64,000 bases of DNA from positions 88,539,498-88,603,497 of the forward strand of contig CM046447.1 in the NCBI GenBank assembly GCA_025506515.1. The letters are read 5' to 3'. A program made the translations under genes and the position numbers. This document shows, one piece after another, positions 21,448-37,187 of this stretch. The notes beneath the pieces are model-generated. The model was not told the DNA's origin. It did no database searches and saw only the letters and a list, made by a program, of their open reading frames with translations. Position 1 is the first letter of the stretch. Each line of letters starts with the position of its first letter. This stretch comes from Flaveria trinervia (Eukaryota; Streptophyta; Magnoliopsida; Asterales; Asteraceae).

Positions 21448-21835
21448 CATTATAATGGAGGTCTTGTCCAGTTTGGAGGTAAGGCCGGAGGATATATTTC
21501 TGGCAGAGGAAGTATATCCAATGGAAAATTAAAAGTTGAAAAAGTTAACTTTGTCAAATAGTTTGAACACAATCTGTTAAGTGTTTCTTAGTTTTGTGAT
21601 CAAAAGTATCAAATACTCTTCACAGAACTTGAGTGCATTATCCTCAAACCTGGGATGACAATCCCTCCAGAATTGGTGCTTCTAAGATCTCCCTAAAAGG
21701 GGATATGTACAAGCTTGATATGAACAATGCTTCCCCAATGGGTGAAGTGTCATGCTTTCTTTCCAAAACTGATAGTGATGAGTCAACACTATAGCATAAA
21801 CGAATGTGTCATGTAAATTTTAAGACAATGATTAA
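21448..21835 (+). pseudogene. Element A gag-preintegrase region, degraded
   Basis: Broken frames match element B 44948-45235: SVSQFC-like text near 21580, MYKLDMNNASPMGEVSCFLS near 21706 and HKRMCHVNFKTM near 21795, the zinc-binding H-x-H-type region that precedes copia integrase. At least one TAG (near 21792) and a TGA at about 21837 interrupt it. Confidence 0.7.
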
Positions 21836-22360
21836 TTGACTAAAAATAACTTGGTACATGGTTTGCTTATAAAGGAATTTTTCTGCAAAGATAACTGTGT
21901 TGCATGCCTGAAAGGGAAGCAACACAGGGCATCTCATATATCCAAAGTTGTTAACTATATCACCACTCCATTACACTTATTGCATATGGATCTATTTGGT
22001 CCTACAAGTATAATGAGCATTGGAAGGAAATCATACTGCCTTGTGATAGTTGATGATTTTACAAGATTTACATGGGTATTCTTTTTAAGATCAAAAGATA
22101 AAACTGCAGAAACATTAAAATCTTTTATTCTTAAGATAGAAAATCAAATTGATCATAAGGTTAAAATAATTAGAAATGATCAAGGGACTGAGTTTAAGAA
22201 CCTCATTCTTGACTCATTTTGTAACTCAAAAGGGATTGCTAGACAATATAGTGCTCCCAGAACTCCTCAACAAAATGGTGTTGATGAGAGGATGAACATG
22301 ACACTTATTGAGGCTGCTCAAACTATGTTAGCTGATTCAAAGCTGCCTCTTACATTCTAG
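21836..22360 (+). pseudogene. Element A integrase core
   Basis: An open stretch holds the rve integrase core. CVACLKGKQHRASH lies at about residues 22-35. The D,D-35-E triad is visible as D in LLHMDLFGP, D in IIRNDQGTEF and E in QQNGVDERMN, with the spacing usual for copia. It ends at an in-frame TAG (22358-22360) within the conserved block after LADSKLP. Integrase joins the cDNA to the host chromosome and makes the 5-bp target duplications seen around the LTR elements here. The catalytic set is complete but the protein is truncated. Confidence 0.88.
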
Positions 22361-23237
22361 GCAGAGGCAGTCATCACTGCATACTATGTGCAGAACAGGA
22401 TTCTTGTAGTAATGCCACATGGAAAAACCCCTTAGGAGTTATGGAACAAGAGGCCACCGTTCATTGGCTTTCTAAGGTCCTGTGGTAGCAGTTCACCATA
22501 CTTAAAACAAAAGATAATTTGGCAAAATTTGCTGAAAAGTCGAATGATGCTATCTTTGTTGGATACTCCTCTAGCTCTAAAGCTTATAGAGTTTACAACA
22601 TCAAAAATCAATAATTTGAGGAATCATCCAACATTGTTGTCAATGAGTACACTCCTTGTGTTAGGGGGAATGACCCTGATTATATTTTTGATTTACAATT
22701 ATTTCCAAACTATTCTAAACCATCTTGTGAGAATGTTTCAGCTGGAACATATGCTCAAAGTGATTCTGATGCTGACCAACTGTTTGAGCTACCCAGACAT
22801 CTTCCAAGTTCTCCAAGAGCTGCAACAAATCAAGCTCCCACTATTGGCAGATCTAATAGTATAACCATCTCAAGGGATAATGGAGCTTCAACCAGTGATT
22901 CACTTGTTAACCCTCAAGTTTCATCAGGTGACATTGTACAACACAAGCTAATGAAAGTAGCACCTTGAAGGAACAAGAAACTGTTAATGCTACTTCACAG
23001 CCAACAAATAATGATGTTTCTTATTCATTCAATCAGTCCTCATTGAATGAGTTTGAAACAACAACTGGACAAAGTATTCTAGCTCCTGAGCAAAATATGT
23101 CCAATCTGGATTTATCTTTGCAACTAGAAGTGATTCCTTGACTAAGGATTCATAACACTCAACCAGCTAAGAACATCATAAGGGATGTCTCTGAAGGTGT
23201 GAGAACAAGAGGATAGACTCATCATGAGAATGTCTTC
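22361..23237 (+). pseudogene. Element A integrase C-terminal and connection region, degraded
   Basis: Several frames continue the copia polyprotein: AYYVQNRILV near 22380, ELWNKRPP near 22440, FVGYSSSSKAYRVYN near 22550 and an acidic/Ser-rich connection to RT near 22700-23150. Stops and shifts are frequent. A 111-codon frame at 22529-22864 is a shadow and was ignored. Confidence 0.65.
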
Positions 23238-23423
23238 TTGTACTCATGCTTCTTGTCTCATATGGAACCCCATAAGGTAGAAGATGCCTTGAAAGATAGT
23301 AGCTGGGTTGAATCGATGCAACAGGAGCTACTTCAATCCAAGAGACAAAAGGTTTGGAACCTATGTCCACAACCATCTGGTCAAGTACCTATAGGCACAA
23401 AATGGGTTTTCAGAAACAAGAGA
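23238..23423 (+). pseudogene. Element A reverse transcriptase, first part
   Basis: EDALKDSSWVESMQQELLQS and WNLCPQPSGQVPIGTKWVFR are the opening blocks of the copia RT domain (RVT_2). The frame is cut at 23423 by a 2.6-kb solo LTR and resumes at 26065 with the next residues of the same domain. Confidence 0.88.
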
Positions 23424-26064
<2,641 letters not shown>

Positions 26065-26779
26065 AGAAAGATGATAGAGGCTTGATTATCCAGAACAAGG
26101 CAAGACAGGTGGTTCAAGGATATACTCAAGAGGAGGGAATCGATTATACTGATGTCTTTGCACCTGTTGCAAGACTTGAGGCAGTTAGGATATTCCTTAC
26201 CTATGCTGCATCCAAGAATTTCACTGTCTACCAACTTGATGTCAAGTGTGCCTTTCTATATAGGGATATAGATAACAAAGTCTATGTGTGCCAGCCTCTA
26301 AGATTAGAAGACCCAAAGCACCCCAACTATTTGTGCAAATTAAATAAAGCTCTATATGAGCTGCACCAAGCACCTAGGCTATGGTATGAGACTTTGTCTT
26401 AATTTCTCCTAAAGAATGGTTACACTAGAGGTACCATTGATAAGAGTCTTTTCATAAGGAAGTCTGGAAAGGACATCTTGCTCGTTCAAGTCTATGTTGA
26501 TGACATCATATTTGGTTCCTCAAATGACCAAATGTGTAAAAACTTTGAAAGTATCATGAAGAAGAAGTTTGAGATGAGTTCCATGGGAAAAATGGAGTTT
26601 TTCCTTGGAATTCAGGTGAAGCAATTGAAGGGTTTTTCATCAATCAATCCAAGTATGTCAATGACATCTCAAAAAGATTTGACATGAAAGATTGTAAGCC
26701 AGCCAAGACACCCATACCTAGAAACAATAATATATGTCCTGACTCTAAGGGGGAGGATACTGATCAACATTTGTATAGG
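26065..26779 (+). pseudogene. Element A reverse transcriptase, catalytic part
   Basis: The RT domain resumes with NKARQVVQGYTQEEGIDYTD and FAPVARLEAVRIF, then VYQLDVKCAFLYRDI (the first catalytic Asp region). A TAA at 26400-26402 breaks it. The frame then continues to VYVDDIIFGS, the YVDD catalytic box at 26493-26504, and FFLGIQVKQLKG. A frameshift near 26630 precedes the RT-RNase H connection, which is then interrupted at 26779 by another solo LTR. The catalytic residues are present, but no intact enzyme is possible. Confidence 0.9.
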
Positions 26780-29172
26780 TGTAAGGCCCCGTTCCTGGGA
26801 TGTTTACAACTGGTAAATCATCGCACATAAAACATATTCTTTACATTTAATCATTCATAAAACGTTGCAGCGGAAACATAAAACTAACTTTTCATATCAT
26901 TACAAATTCTTTTGCAAGTTAATACAAGCATTCATTTCCAAAACATCATTCGTTCGCATTACAATGAAAAAACATTAACAAAAGAATGCCATTCAAAATG
27001 CCAAGTAGCTGCTCCGTGCCATCCTCAGCAATGCTCACCTGCCAACTGGAAAATACATAAAAGATAACGTTCTTGAGTGAGTTCTAGTTTTATAATAAAA
27101 CATACTTTTCTTTCGTAAAACCATTCTTTACTATTGCATGTGATCACACATCATACGTACATACAGATAATATCATTATTATCTTCGTGATTCTTTCGTT
27201 CATACTTCCATTCATTTACCATTTCATTCTTTACTTTCTTCATCACCATGAACTTTACCCTTCATGCTCATGGTACTGTGCCTAAGCCTATAAAAGACCT
27301 TCATCAGTGGTGCTCGGCACCAAGTGGTCACAGTACCTAAGGTAAAGTTCAGGTATACCATTGTCATATGCTATGCCCTTCATGCTCATGATACTGGACC
27401 TAAGCCTATAAAAGACCTTCATCGGTGGTGCTCGACACTAAGTGGTCACAGTACCTAAGGCACGCAAAAATGGTTCATCCATATGGTCAATCACAAAGAA
27501 AGACCCCAATGTGCATCCTTTGGGGTAGCTAACCCGCACACCGTTGAGCTAACACCTTCATCGGGTGTGCACCTCCATACATTTGCTTGCAAGCCTTTCT
27601 TACGTTCATTCATTCATTCATTAATGCATGCATTCATCATCATGTTCCTCTTTCATTATCTTTCACTTTTCGTTGCATAATACATTCGTTCATTCATTAT
27701 CATAACACGTAAAGCCACGGGAAATATAAACATACATCATAATAAGGAACATAAACATATCATTCAGTCATCATCATGCAGGGCATCATACATACATAAC
27801 ATACATCATGTATAACCATGCAACATCATCATCATCATGCATATGCATCAATCACACATCATTACATGCCCATCATACCATCTATGACCCCAAAAGTCAA
27901 CTTACATAACCCCCAGGAATCTCCTAGGTCAAAGCCTACATTACATCTTTTTCTCCAAAAAGTCAGAATTATTCTAAGTGTTCATCCGCATTGACCTTAT
28001 TGTTCATCTGCATTTGATTTGCTTCATCCGCATTGACATGCTTCATTCGCATTTGTCATCCGCATTTGACTTACTCATCCGCATTTCATATACTTAGTCA
28101 AATGCTCATCCGCATTGACATACTTCATCCGCATTTGTCATCCGCATTTGACTTACTCATCCGCGTTTCATATACTTAGTCAAATGCTCATCTGCATTGA
28201 CCCTATCCGCATTAACTGTTCATCCGCATTTACTTACTCTGCAACTAATACTCATCCGCATTTCCCTTTTACTTAGTCCATATTCATCCGCATTTCTTAG
28301 ACTTAGTCAAATGCTCATCCGCATTTCATGCACTTAGTCAATGTTCATCCGCATTGACTTCATCCGCATTTCTCAAACTTAGTCAAATGCTCATCCGCAA
28401 TTCATGCACTTAGTCAATGTTCATCCGCATTGACTTCATCCGCATTGGCTTACTCAGTGGTTAATGTTCATCCGCATTAACCCTTTTCATCCGCATTGAC
28501 TTTTCAACACATACAGATTCTAAAACTTAACATATGAGCCTTAAACATTAGATTTCCAATCTCAAATCACCATTCCTCATGTTCTAAGCTTAAATCTTAC
28601 CCTCTAAGCCTTAGAAACATCATCATACATCATTAAGCATGAACATAATCACATCATAACATCATAACATCATCATACACACATTCAAGCGTACGGGTCC
28701 GAAACCCAGTTTAATAAAAACATACATTCATGCATTTCCAGCCTCAAAATTAGTTAAAAACCGGTAAAAGAGGGGTTCTAGAACTCACCTTTGCAGCTTT
28801 TGAGTATGGCTTCCTCCAAACTCGTTTGCATATTGAATTCAACCGCTTAGAAACCCACTAAAAACATACCCAAACACATACAAACACACATAAGCATAAA
28901 CCCGAGGATATGACTAGTCAAGAACATCATAAACGCACGAATTCTTACCTCGAACTTGAACTTCTTCTGAGCTCTGCTCTTTCTCTCTCTAAAATCTGAA
29001 CTCAAAAGTGAAAAGTGGCATGGCATGGGCGGCCATGCTACTTTTGTACAACATAAAAAGTAAATCTTGTACTTTTCACATATTTAACCCTCATATTGGG
29101 TTAAATAGCATTTCTTTCTTTTCCTTCGCTTTATTCTTCTTTTCTTTGACTTTAAAATAACCGGGTATTACA
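26780..29172 (-). mobile_element. Solo LTR, 2393 bp, TGTAAGGCC family, reverse orientation
   Basis: On the plus strand it reads TGTAAGGCCCCGTTCC...GGGTATTACA, flanked by a perfect 5-bp duplication ATAGG (26775-26779 and 29173-29177). It matches the solo LTR at 12876-15137 in reverse. The RT-RNase H reading of element A resumes right after it, as comparison with element B confirms (GATACTGATCAACA then TATAGGGCAATTATTGG). Confidence 0.92.
27965..28500. repeat. CATCCGCATT tandem array inside the solo LTR
   Basis: More than 20 CATCCGCATT or TCATCCGCATTGAC units alternate with ACTTAGTCAAATG spacers, with a higher-order near-repeat (about 28060-28180). No frame in it looks coding. Confidence 0.9.
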
Positions 29173-29823
29173 ATAGGGCAATTATGGTTTTTTGATGTAT
29201 CTCACAGCAAGTAGATCTGATATCATGTTTGCAACTTGTATTTGTGCAAGATATCAGGCTGCTCCAAAGGTGTCTCACCTAGCTGCTGCCAAGAGAATCC
29301 CCAGATACCTCAAAGGAGCACCTAAATTAGGTATCTGGTATCCAAGGAACAACAATTTTAATCTCTTTAGCTACTCTGATAGTGACTATGGTGGCTGTAA
29401 CATTGACAAGAAATCAACATCAGGTGGATGTCAATTTATTGGTGGAAGGATCATCTCGTGACAATGCAAGAAATAATCATGTGTCTCTACATCAACTGTT
29501 GAAGCTGAATACATTGCTGCTGCAAGTTGCTATGCTCAACTACTGTGGATTCGGAACTAGATGTTAGACTATGGATTTAACTTTATGAGCACTCATATCC
29601 ATATTGACAACAATAGTGCTATCTCTATCACTGAAAATCTTGTGAAGCACTCCAAGACAAAGCATATTGATATCAAGTATCATTTCATTAGAGATATTCA
29701 TGAGAAAAATCTAATAAGCTAATCAAAGTTGATTCAAATGAACAATATGCTGACTTGTTCACCAAAGCTTTTAATGAACAGAGATTTAAGTATTTCATTA
29801 CAGCCATTGGGATGATAAACATT
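29173..29823 (+). pseudogene. Element A RNase H
   Basis: Copia RNase H blocks appear in order: LTASRSDIMFATCICARYQA, LKGAPKLGIWYPR, YSDSDYGGCNIDKKSTSGG, then after stops at 29459 and about 29474 the VEAEYIAAASCYAQLLW block, IHIDNNSAISI and KHIDIKYHFIRDIHE. RNase H removes RNA from the RNA-DNA hybrid during replication. Three or more stops and a frameshift near 29715 inactivate it. It is the end of pol. Confidence 0.88.
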
Positions 29824-29919
29824 GATTAGTCTACCTCTTTTGAAAATCCTTTTAATATGTAATGTCTTATGTCAATACAATCTAAGCCATGTTACAAAAG
29901 TTCTTTCTCTGAAATTCTC

Positions 29920-30225
29920 ACCAAGTATAAATTCTTCCAAAGAGGAATTTACTCTCGGAAGATGCTTTATATATCTTCCAAAGCAAATTCCTCCCATGAT
30001 AATTTTCTTCTCGAAAGAGTTTTTAGTCGGGAAGAAGTGATTGATTATTATCGAAATACTTTCGAAGCTTATAAAACTATCTATTCGGAAAGCAATCTTT
30101 ACTCTCGGAAATAGAACTTTACCTTCGGAAGTAAGAATTGCCTTCGGAAGACAAATTACCTTCGGAAGACAGATTACCTTCGGAAATACTTTGTACTCGA
30201 AAGAAAGACTTTACTGTGTAACAGA
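29920..30225 (+). repeat. CTTC-N-GAAG array between pol and ORF3
   Basis: Exact CTTCGGAAG copies occur at 30123-30131, 30142-30150 and 30160-30168, almost regularly spaced, with many degenerate copies (CTCGGAAG, CTTCCAAAG, TTTCGAAG) around them. No conserved coding frame spans it. Element B has the matching block at 43800-44055. Confidence 0.8.
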
Positions 30226-30479
30226 AATCTTTTGGGCCCCACTCTATAAAAAGTAAAAATTTTGTTAATGACTTTAACTGAACTAAACCTTACCACCTCC
30301 GTCACATCACCAAATAAAACATCACATCACCTTATCCTAACCCCATAAACTGCCATTTTACCCTTTTTAAATAATCCCGACTACTTACTTTCATCTTCTT
30401 ACCAAATTTTACTACCCTAAAAGCTTTCTTCATCTTCAATTTACCCAAGTCCAAACTCATCTACCTTCAACTTTCCCAA

Positions 30480-33400
30480 ATAGCACTTAACCCGCAGCAC
30501 AATCAAGTTGCACTTCTTGATTCTTCAAGAGATGCTGACTTCTCTGATATCATTTCCTTTCTTACCCAATCATCTTATTACACTACCCACTATTAACCCT
30601 ATCGTTTATTCAAATCATATGGCTAAATTTTGGGAAAATGGTCAGATTGAAACCCTAAATTGGGTTCAGGTAATAAGATCGAGCATCTGTGGCCAGGAGT
30701 TGGTCACTACCGAACAAATCATCAGGGAGCATCTCGAGCTTCACGATGAGGGTGCACCCACAGAGTTCCCCAAAACAGATTGGACAACACCTACCTCCAA
30801 ATGGGATATGGTGGAGATGTTAGCAGGTCTACAGTTTACAAATTTAACTTTTTTTTACATTTGGAAGTTCCTATTGCATGTCGTTCTTCATTGCTTATCC
30901 AACAACATTGGGGGTGGGGATCAAATCCCATATGAACTAGGGTGCCTAGTTCATGTAATGGTGAGACGCATTCACTTTAACTACTCGATATTTGTGCTAA
31001 CTAATCGTATGGGAAACCTCCAGCAGGAAACATTCTTCATGTATCCCAGGTTTCTTCAGCATATAATCAACTGTGAGCTGGACCAGAGTCAGTTTGTCTA
31101 TGCAACTGCCATGACTGTTCCTCACATGAGGCCGACCATCTTCAAGACTTTAAAAAAAGTGTCCACCAATTTCACCAGAAGACACACTGCTCTGCTTCCA
31201 TGTATGACTGAGCCAATGGCTCTTGGTGACATCCCAGTTGACCCCACAGGTGATGAACCCACACCAGAAACTACCCTCACACTGCCAAAGCTACCTTCTC
31301 ACCCTATCACTATTACATATCAAAGACGCCCCAACAAACCCTTGTTCAATCTTCTCTGATTGAACAAGCTCATCCTGTTCAATCCAAAAAGACTAGAGTA
31401 GAACAATAGGCCCACTCAGTCTAAGGTCTCACCATCCTTCACAATTGACCTCAATATGGATTTTGAGTCTCCTCAGTCTCAAACCCATGAGTCCGACACC
31501 CAAGCTGAAAACCCTCAGGGTGAGTATCTATATTCTCTGAGCAGCCACAAAGAGACAGCCCCACCATAGGCTCAATGCCTTTAGACATTAACCAAGGTCC
31601 GGGTCACTAGGCTTAACTTCTATATCCTTTATTGACCTTCTATTCAAAACTGATGAAGAGATTACGTCCCTTCATGGCAATGAAGTTGATCTACAACACT
31701 CTTTCAAGGATCAACAGAGCCTAGAGAGACCTCTTATCTCTATCCCCTATCAACAAGCCTTTACTGAGGTAAGTCCCACTGATGTGGAGGGGACTCATGT
31801 AGATTCAATTGCCACTACTGAAAGTGCCTCAATGGACCTTCAGGACAGTGATAACATTTCTGAGACTGAATCGGTAGCAACCATCCTTTTGGGCTCTAAA
31901 AGAGACATCATTATGCAAGGGAAACCAGGGTGCCAAGAAACCACATCTGGTGGTGAGGATGAACAAACTAGGTATGTACCTCATCTCCCTATGATTCTTC
32001 AAGAAAAGATGAGGGAAGACTACAATTCACCATTAAAGACCTACTTTCTAAAGTCTCAAATCTTGAATCTAAGGTTAGGACTTTAGAGGATAGGTCTGTC
32101 ACTCAGCAACTTGATATTGAAAACCTCAAGGCCAAACTAGTTGAGAAACAGAATGAGGTCTATTAGGCTTGTACCAATTCAGGTCTCATTGACCTCTTCC
32201 TTTAACTCAAGCTCTCAATATGATGCTACCAAAAAGGGGGGAGAGTGTTCAGAGACAAAGCCAAAGACAAGAGAAATGACAAAGTCAAGCTCTCACTTCA
32301 TTAAGTTCAAGATACCCCATGCAACAAGCTTCAGTTTTTCCTGAGCCTCCTTCTGTCATGATTCAAATGGATCAAAGGATGCTCCAAGATCTTAACAGGT
32401 TCTTCAACAAGTTCCTGGTAGAATCTCTCATTGAACAGCCCAGTCTTGATTTGTGTGTGATTTACTTTGGAGCTCAAGAGCTTCAGAGGTTGAATACACC
32501 TTCTACTACTATTGAGGAAGTTGGTCAACCTAAGGCCCAAGTGGAACCCAATATTGATTTCAAAAGGGAAACAAGGACTGATGGCCCAACAACTGAAATG
32601 GTTGGGACAGAAAGTGCATTCTCACAGACTACCAAAGTACAAATCAAAGCCTCGAAAGAACAACTTCAATCTTCTGAAGCTGAGATTGCAGTTGCGGAAG
32701 GACTATACTCTTTATCCGATGATCTAATAGGGAGGATCTTCTCACCCAAATCCTAGCACAATCATCATCATTGACTCCAGCTCCCATTATCACTACTCAA
32801 CCTGAACCTTCCATCCAAGAACCCCCAAAGTTTAGCACTTCCGAAGATGTCAATGGAAAGAGGAAGATGACTGAGAAAGAGCTTTAGGAGGAAGCAAGGT
32901 TAGAAAAGCTAAAGAGAAAAGGTAGTTTTCCAACTGAGAAGTTGCTAGCTGCTAGTAGCAAAGCAGCTGCAGTCAACTAGGAGACTGCCAACAACAAAAG
33001 AAGAGTAGAATCATCAACAGACTTGTTGATTTAGGAGCTACAAATGAGGATGCACTCCTGCTACCAATAGAGGAGTTAATTGAGTTAGAAAATGCAACTA
33101 TGCTACAAATCCAGCAAAACGAAGAAGCACTGAGGTTGGCCTTAGAAGAAAAAAGGGATAAAGAGAAAAGAGAAGCTGGTCAACAGCTTAGGAAGGAAAG
33201 GATAAACTTCCTAACCTCCAGGGGTTTCTCTCTAGAAGTACTATCTCCACATAACAACGATACGATCTCATGGCTCTTCAACAAAGAGCAAGATCAAATG
33301 GAGAAAGAGAGAAAGAAGGTTGCTAAGGAGAAGATGAGATTGAAGAAGAAGAAGAAGGAAGAGGAAGCAAGACTCACTGCTGTCAGAAAGATAGGTGATA

Positions 33401-34404
33401 AGGCCTGGATGAAAGACTATCTCCGGGCCCATGGCTTCTCTGTTAGGCAGGTGGGTCTTATGTCTGAGAAGACCCTCCAATGACATGTCAATGACATAAA
33501 GGCTACATTCGTTTGGGGAAGAGGAAGGAGATGTATAGAAGGGTACATGGAATGATCTTCAAACCAACCACTCAACCCCAACCTGAACCAATTCCCTCTC
33601 CATTCCCCATCAAGACTAAACCCTACACACCTGAACCTACACCATCAACCGTACCAAATCCTTCACCTCAACCACCTAAACTACCTATCCTCCAACCCAA
33701 AACACTCTCAAGAAACCTAACACAACAACCTACCCAATAACCTCCTGAACCATCCCCTCAGCCTTCCAAACATCTCTCCTTAGAGGAGTTCAAAGCAATC
33801 AAGACAAAGCTCATCATTTGTACTACCCTGAGCGACATCTCTTGTGAGGACGACTCTGCCAAACTGACTTATGTTGATGGATCCTCATGTTCTCTCACTA
33901 GAGAGCAACTTCTTGATATACCCAAAGGAACTTTGGACCAAGCTGCAAAGCTCCTTGCTCTCAACTCAGATGCTCTGAATGAGGAAGAAAAGAAGCTAAG
34001 GAGAAAGCTGATGACTCTGTTGGATATGAAGAAAGGAGACAAGGTACCAAGTCAACCACTTATGCTAAGGAAGAAGATTATCCAATAGAGGTTCAAAGAC
34101 TCTTCTCACAAATTTGTTGTTGAAAGAGAGAGTGGAGAGCTAAACAGGCTAAATATTTCATCTCTGTTACACTTAAGCAGATTTGATATTGCTGAGTTAG
34201 CATAGAAGCCACTCTCCAACCCCTCCAACTCTGAAGTAGTTGCTCATATCAGAAATCAACTGATCAGTCTTCATGGCCGAGCTAACTGCTAGGACCAAGT
34301 TTGAAGAAGAGTTGAAACTAAGAGAAGAGGAGAAAATGAAAGGAACAGCACCCAAGGCAAAGCCTTTCTTCAAATGGTTGAGGGTCCTGAACTTGAATCC
34401 ATAG
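30480..34404 (+). pseudogene. Element A third ORF (env-like position), function unknown
   Basis: A long ORF follows pol, as in Sireviruses, where it is often called env-like without proof. Its start codon is ATA at 30480 where element B has ATG. A frameshift near 30575 leads to the best block, 30508-31359, with HMAKFWENGQ, WKFLLHVVLHCLSNN and FMYPRFLQHIINCELDQSQ. Later blocks are an acidic Ser-rich region, 32319-32756, a Lys/Glu coiled coil with AWMKDYLRAHGFS (33100-33483), a Pro-rich stretch (33513-33740) and a C-terminal block with LRRKLMTLLDMKKGDK up to a TAG at 34402. I see no convincing signal peptide or membrane segment, so an envelope role is not supported. Confidence 0.75.
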
Positions 34405-34629
34405 TTAGATGGGAGTATGACTATAACTCTCATCAACTGACTCTCTTAGAGGGTCACAGCAAAGGGTGCATATCATTCAAAGTGACTGACTGGATCTCCT
34501 GTCCACGAATGATTTGTACAAGCTTCTTAGTACCACTTCCAGGAAAAAAAAGAAACAGATAAGTATCTGTTCCCTAGTGCTGAAAGTTTTGAGAAGCAGG
34601 AACAAGTGAGGTTTTGGTAGCATCAGCCT

Positions 34630-34639
34630 AGGGGGAGGT
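34630..34639 (+). promoter_or_regulatory. Polypurine tract of element A
   Basis: AGGGGGAGGT directly precedes the 3' LTR (TGTTAGATC at 34640). It primes plus-strand DNA synthesis in this class. Confidence 0.8.
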
Positions 34640-35481
34640 TGTTAGATCAAGAAGAAAGCTGGTGCAACCAAAAACAGATCACTTAAACTATTTTGATACA
34701 ACTAATAAAGGACTTCCGAAGCTAAGTGTGGAACTTCCGAAGGAAAAATAGTTCTTTCAAAGACAAAGTGCAAGATTAACTTTTGAAGACAAACTTTACT
34801 TCCGAAGATCAAGACTTAGAAGAAAAGATCAGAAGTCAACTTCCGAAGTATGAAGAAAATAAGAAGTCCTCAAGCCTCGAAAGAAGTAGCCTCTTTCGAA
34901 GTATAAGTGGCTTCGGAAGAACTTATTCTTCCGAAGCCATTTAACCTTCGGAAGACACTACTATGAACTAGTGGACATAAGTACGGTCTCTGACACTCCG
35001 CTGTAGACCTCTAAGATACTACATGGCATTTTCTCAAAAGCCATGTAGTTGACTATACTTTATTCCATTGTTCACCTTTATCAGTTAGTACAGTTACCAA
35101 CTTTAGTTGGTGACAAAAGTAAGTTATGGACATGTCATGGCTACCATATCTTAGATAAGACATTATCTAAGATACCTTTAACTATAACTTTATAGTATTT
35201 ACTTTAGTTAAAGGATTCCAGCTGGTATCAAAGTATATCCGGCTATAGGTAGTGGTATATATAGTTTCTTATAGTAACTCATATAACATGATTGTAAGAG
35301 TTTTGTAATACTTTGAGTTGAGAAGTAATATATGCAAGTACCTTGAATTGTTTCTTTGTGTTCTTTGTTACTTATTATATTATTATCAACTCTTAGAAGA
35401 GGACTTTGCTTCATCTGATCCGAGTATAGTATAAGTGAGTTTGAGAGGAACCAAATGTTAAGTGACAAAACCGATCCTACA
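34640..35481 (+). repeat. 3' LTR of element A
   Basis: 842 bp, TGTTAGATCAAG...CCGATCCTACA. It aligns with the 5' LTR along its length, carries the CTTCCGAAG array at about 34710-34945 and a TATA-like TATATATAG at about 35256-35264. It gives the uninterrupted version of the sites hit by the 596-bp insertion. Confidence 0.92.
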
Positions 35482-36100
35482 GTTTTGGTCTATAAATGTG
35501 AAAACGACATGGCCATCTTGTGTTAACTATATTTTGAAACCTAAGCTCTAATACACTTTCTTACTTTTTGTTTTGGATGTATTTGATCGTCCATCAATCA
35601 CTTGTTTTCAAAAAAGTTTGATCAAAAGAAAAAAAATAACTATTTTTGTTATGTTTCTTGGGTCAATTTTATTTTTTAAAATCTTTCTTTTAATAGTATT
35701 GTTTAAAGTTGCAATGTTTTATTTCATGATCATTGGTAAATTTCATTTTCTTCTTAATATATTATATTATTTTAAATAGATAATTTTATAAAATAGTAAT
35801 AAATTTTAAAATTGTCATAATTAGTCACTTATTATATTTTTTCCGATCAGGTCGTTAAAGTTAATTTTAATGTTTCAATCCTATATATTTAATCAGAATA
35901 ATAGGTAAAATACTTTAAAAAGTAAAATAATATAAAAAATGATTCATAAAAAAATTAAAAAAAAATGTTTAAAAATGCATGAAGTTTTTTGATATTTCAT
36001 TTTTTTTAAACTACAATTTTTTTTGTAAAAAGATTGTGTAATTTGTTAAAAAAGTTGAAAAAATACAATGTCAATTATAAGTAAATTTTTAACTTTAGTT
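35482..36100. other. AT-rich flank of element A, no gene seen
   Basis: Starts with the right target duplication GTTTT. Only short, very hydrophobic AT-driven frames occur. Confidence 0.5.
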
Positions 36101-36104
36101 GTGA

Positions 36105-36480
36105 CTCCATTACACCCAAATACACTAAACATATCAAAATACTCACAAACATACTAAACGGGTTAACATACCCAAATACCCCTACATACATCTAATATGT
36201 TCAAACAGATCAACATAACCATACATTAATATACATTTAAATATGCCAAACGGGTCAACATACCTAAATATACCAGCCTACACAAATATATACTCGAACA
36301 GGTCAATATACCAAAATACACCAACAAACATCTAAATATGCCCAAACTGATCAAAATTAAACAAAATATACCCAAACGGGTCAAAATTACACCAAAATAC
36401 GCCGAAAGGTATCAATATACACCATAATATGTCCAAAAGGTTGAAAATAACCCAAATACGCCTAAATGGGTCAAACTAAC
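36105..36480. repeat. AAACGGGTCAA minisatellite
   Basis: Units of about 30-45 bp of the form CCCAAATACACC plus AAACGGGTCAACATA repeat imperfectly about ten times. The AAACGGGTCAA core is shared with the repeat block at 836-1460, but units and spacing differ. Confidence 0.75.
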
Positions 36481-36660
36481 TTCTTGAGTCAACTTTTTTT
36501 ATTTCTACATTTAGGTCTTGCCTTCTTTGCTGTGGGTTTTTTTAGTTCTTATAAGACGCCATATTATGTCTACTTCCTTGATAATTTTGATAGGTCACTT
36601 TTCTTCCAACTCTAACATTTGTTTTCTTATTCTCTTTCTTTAAAGGATCTCTTTATCTTT

Positions 36661-36876
36661 TTACCGTTTGTTTACCAAGCCGTCGTCTTTCTTTTGATGG
36701 TAGATGTGTGATATTATCTGTTTTTGGTCAATGCATATTTTTTTCAATGGTTTGATACAATGTTTATATGCTTTCTTAAACATGTCTTTTTTAAACCATT
36801 TACTAACATAAGTTTCAAGGGGCACTGTTGACAAACTTAGAGCTATTATCGAGCACCAATCAATCATTAATTTCAC
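36661..36876 (-). pseudogene. Mutator-like transposase C-terminal remnant
   Basis: A 72-codon minus-strand frame contains ETYVSKWFKKDMFKKAYKHC followed by I-K-P-L. This resembles the block after the SWIM zinc finger in plant MURA transposases (Y-V-s-x-W-f-x-K-x-x-f-x-x-a-Y-x-x-x-I-x-P-l). The SWIM Cys/His residues themselves are not clear, and nothing upstream continues the domain. An acidic plus-strand fragment at 37011-37190 might be the N-terminal part of the same family in opposite orientation. Confidence 0.45.
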
Positions 36877-37187
36877 TTTGTTTATAATATGTTTTGCTAT
36901 TAGGATGATACATAGAGTTTATCATGTTTATAATAGTGTTATTTGTTTTGTTAGAAGATTCTAGATGATGAAGATGTTAGTATGAATAATCATTTTTTTC
37001 ATTTACTTTGATTTGAAAAACATGTTGAGGATGAAGTTGATCTTAATTTTGTTGATAATTGGAGTGCTAGTGAACATGATTATGATAAGGATCTTGATTA
37101 TGTAGATGTAGAGGATGAATGTGTTATGTATCCTTGTTGTGATTCAAATATGGACCAGAAGATAGTGAAACAAGAGAAAGGCACATA

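Noticed and set aside
22529..22864. A 111-codon plus-strand frame in element A
   Set aside because: Another frame encodes the recognisable copia connection text at the same place, so this one is a shadow.
27965..28500. CRISPR-like array
   Set aside because: Units are short and degenerate with no constant-length spacers, inside a plant LTR; it is an ordinary tandem repeat.
30480..34404. Envelope glycoprotein call for the third ORF
   Set aside because: Only the position supports it; I see no signal peptide, transmembrane anchor or cleavage site.
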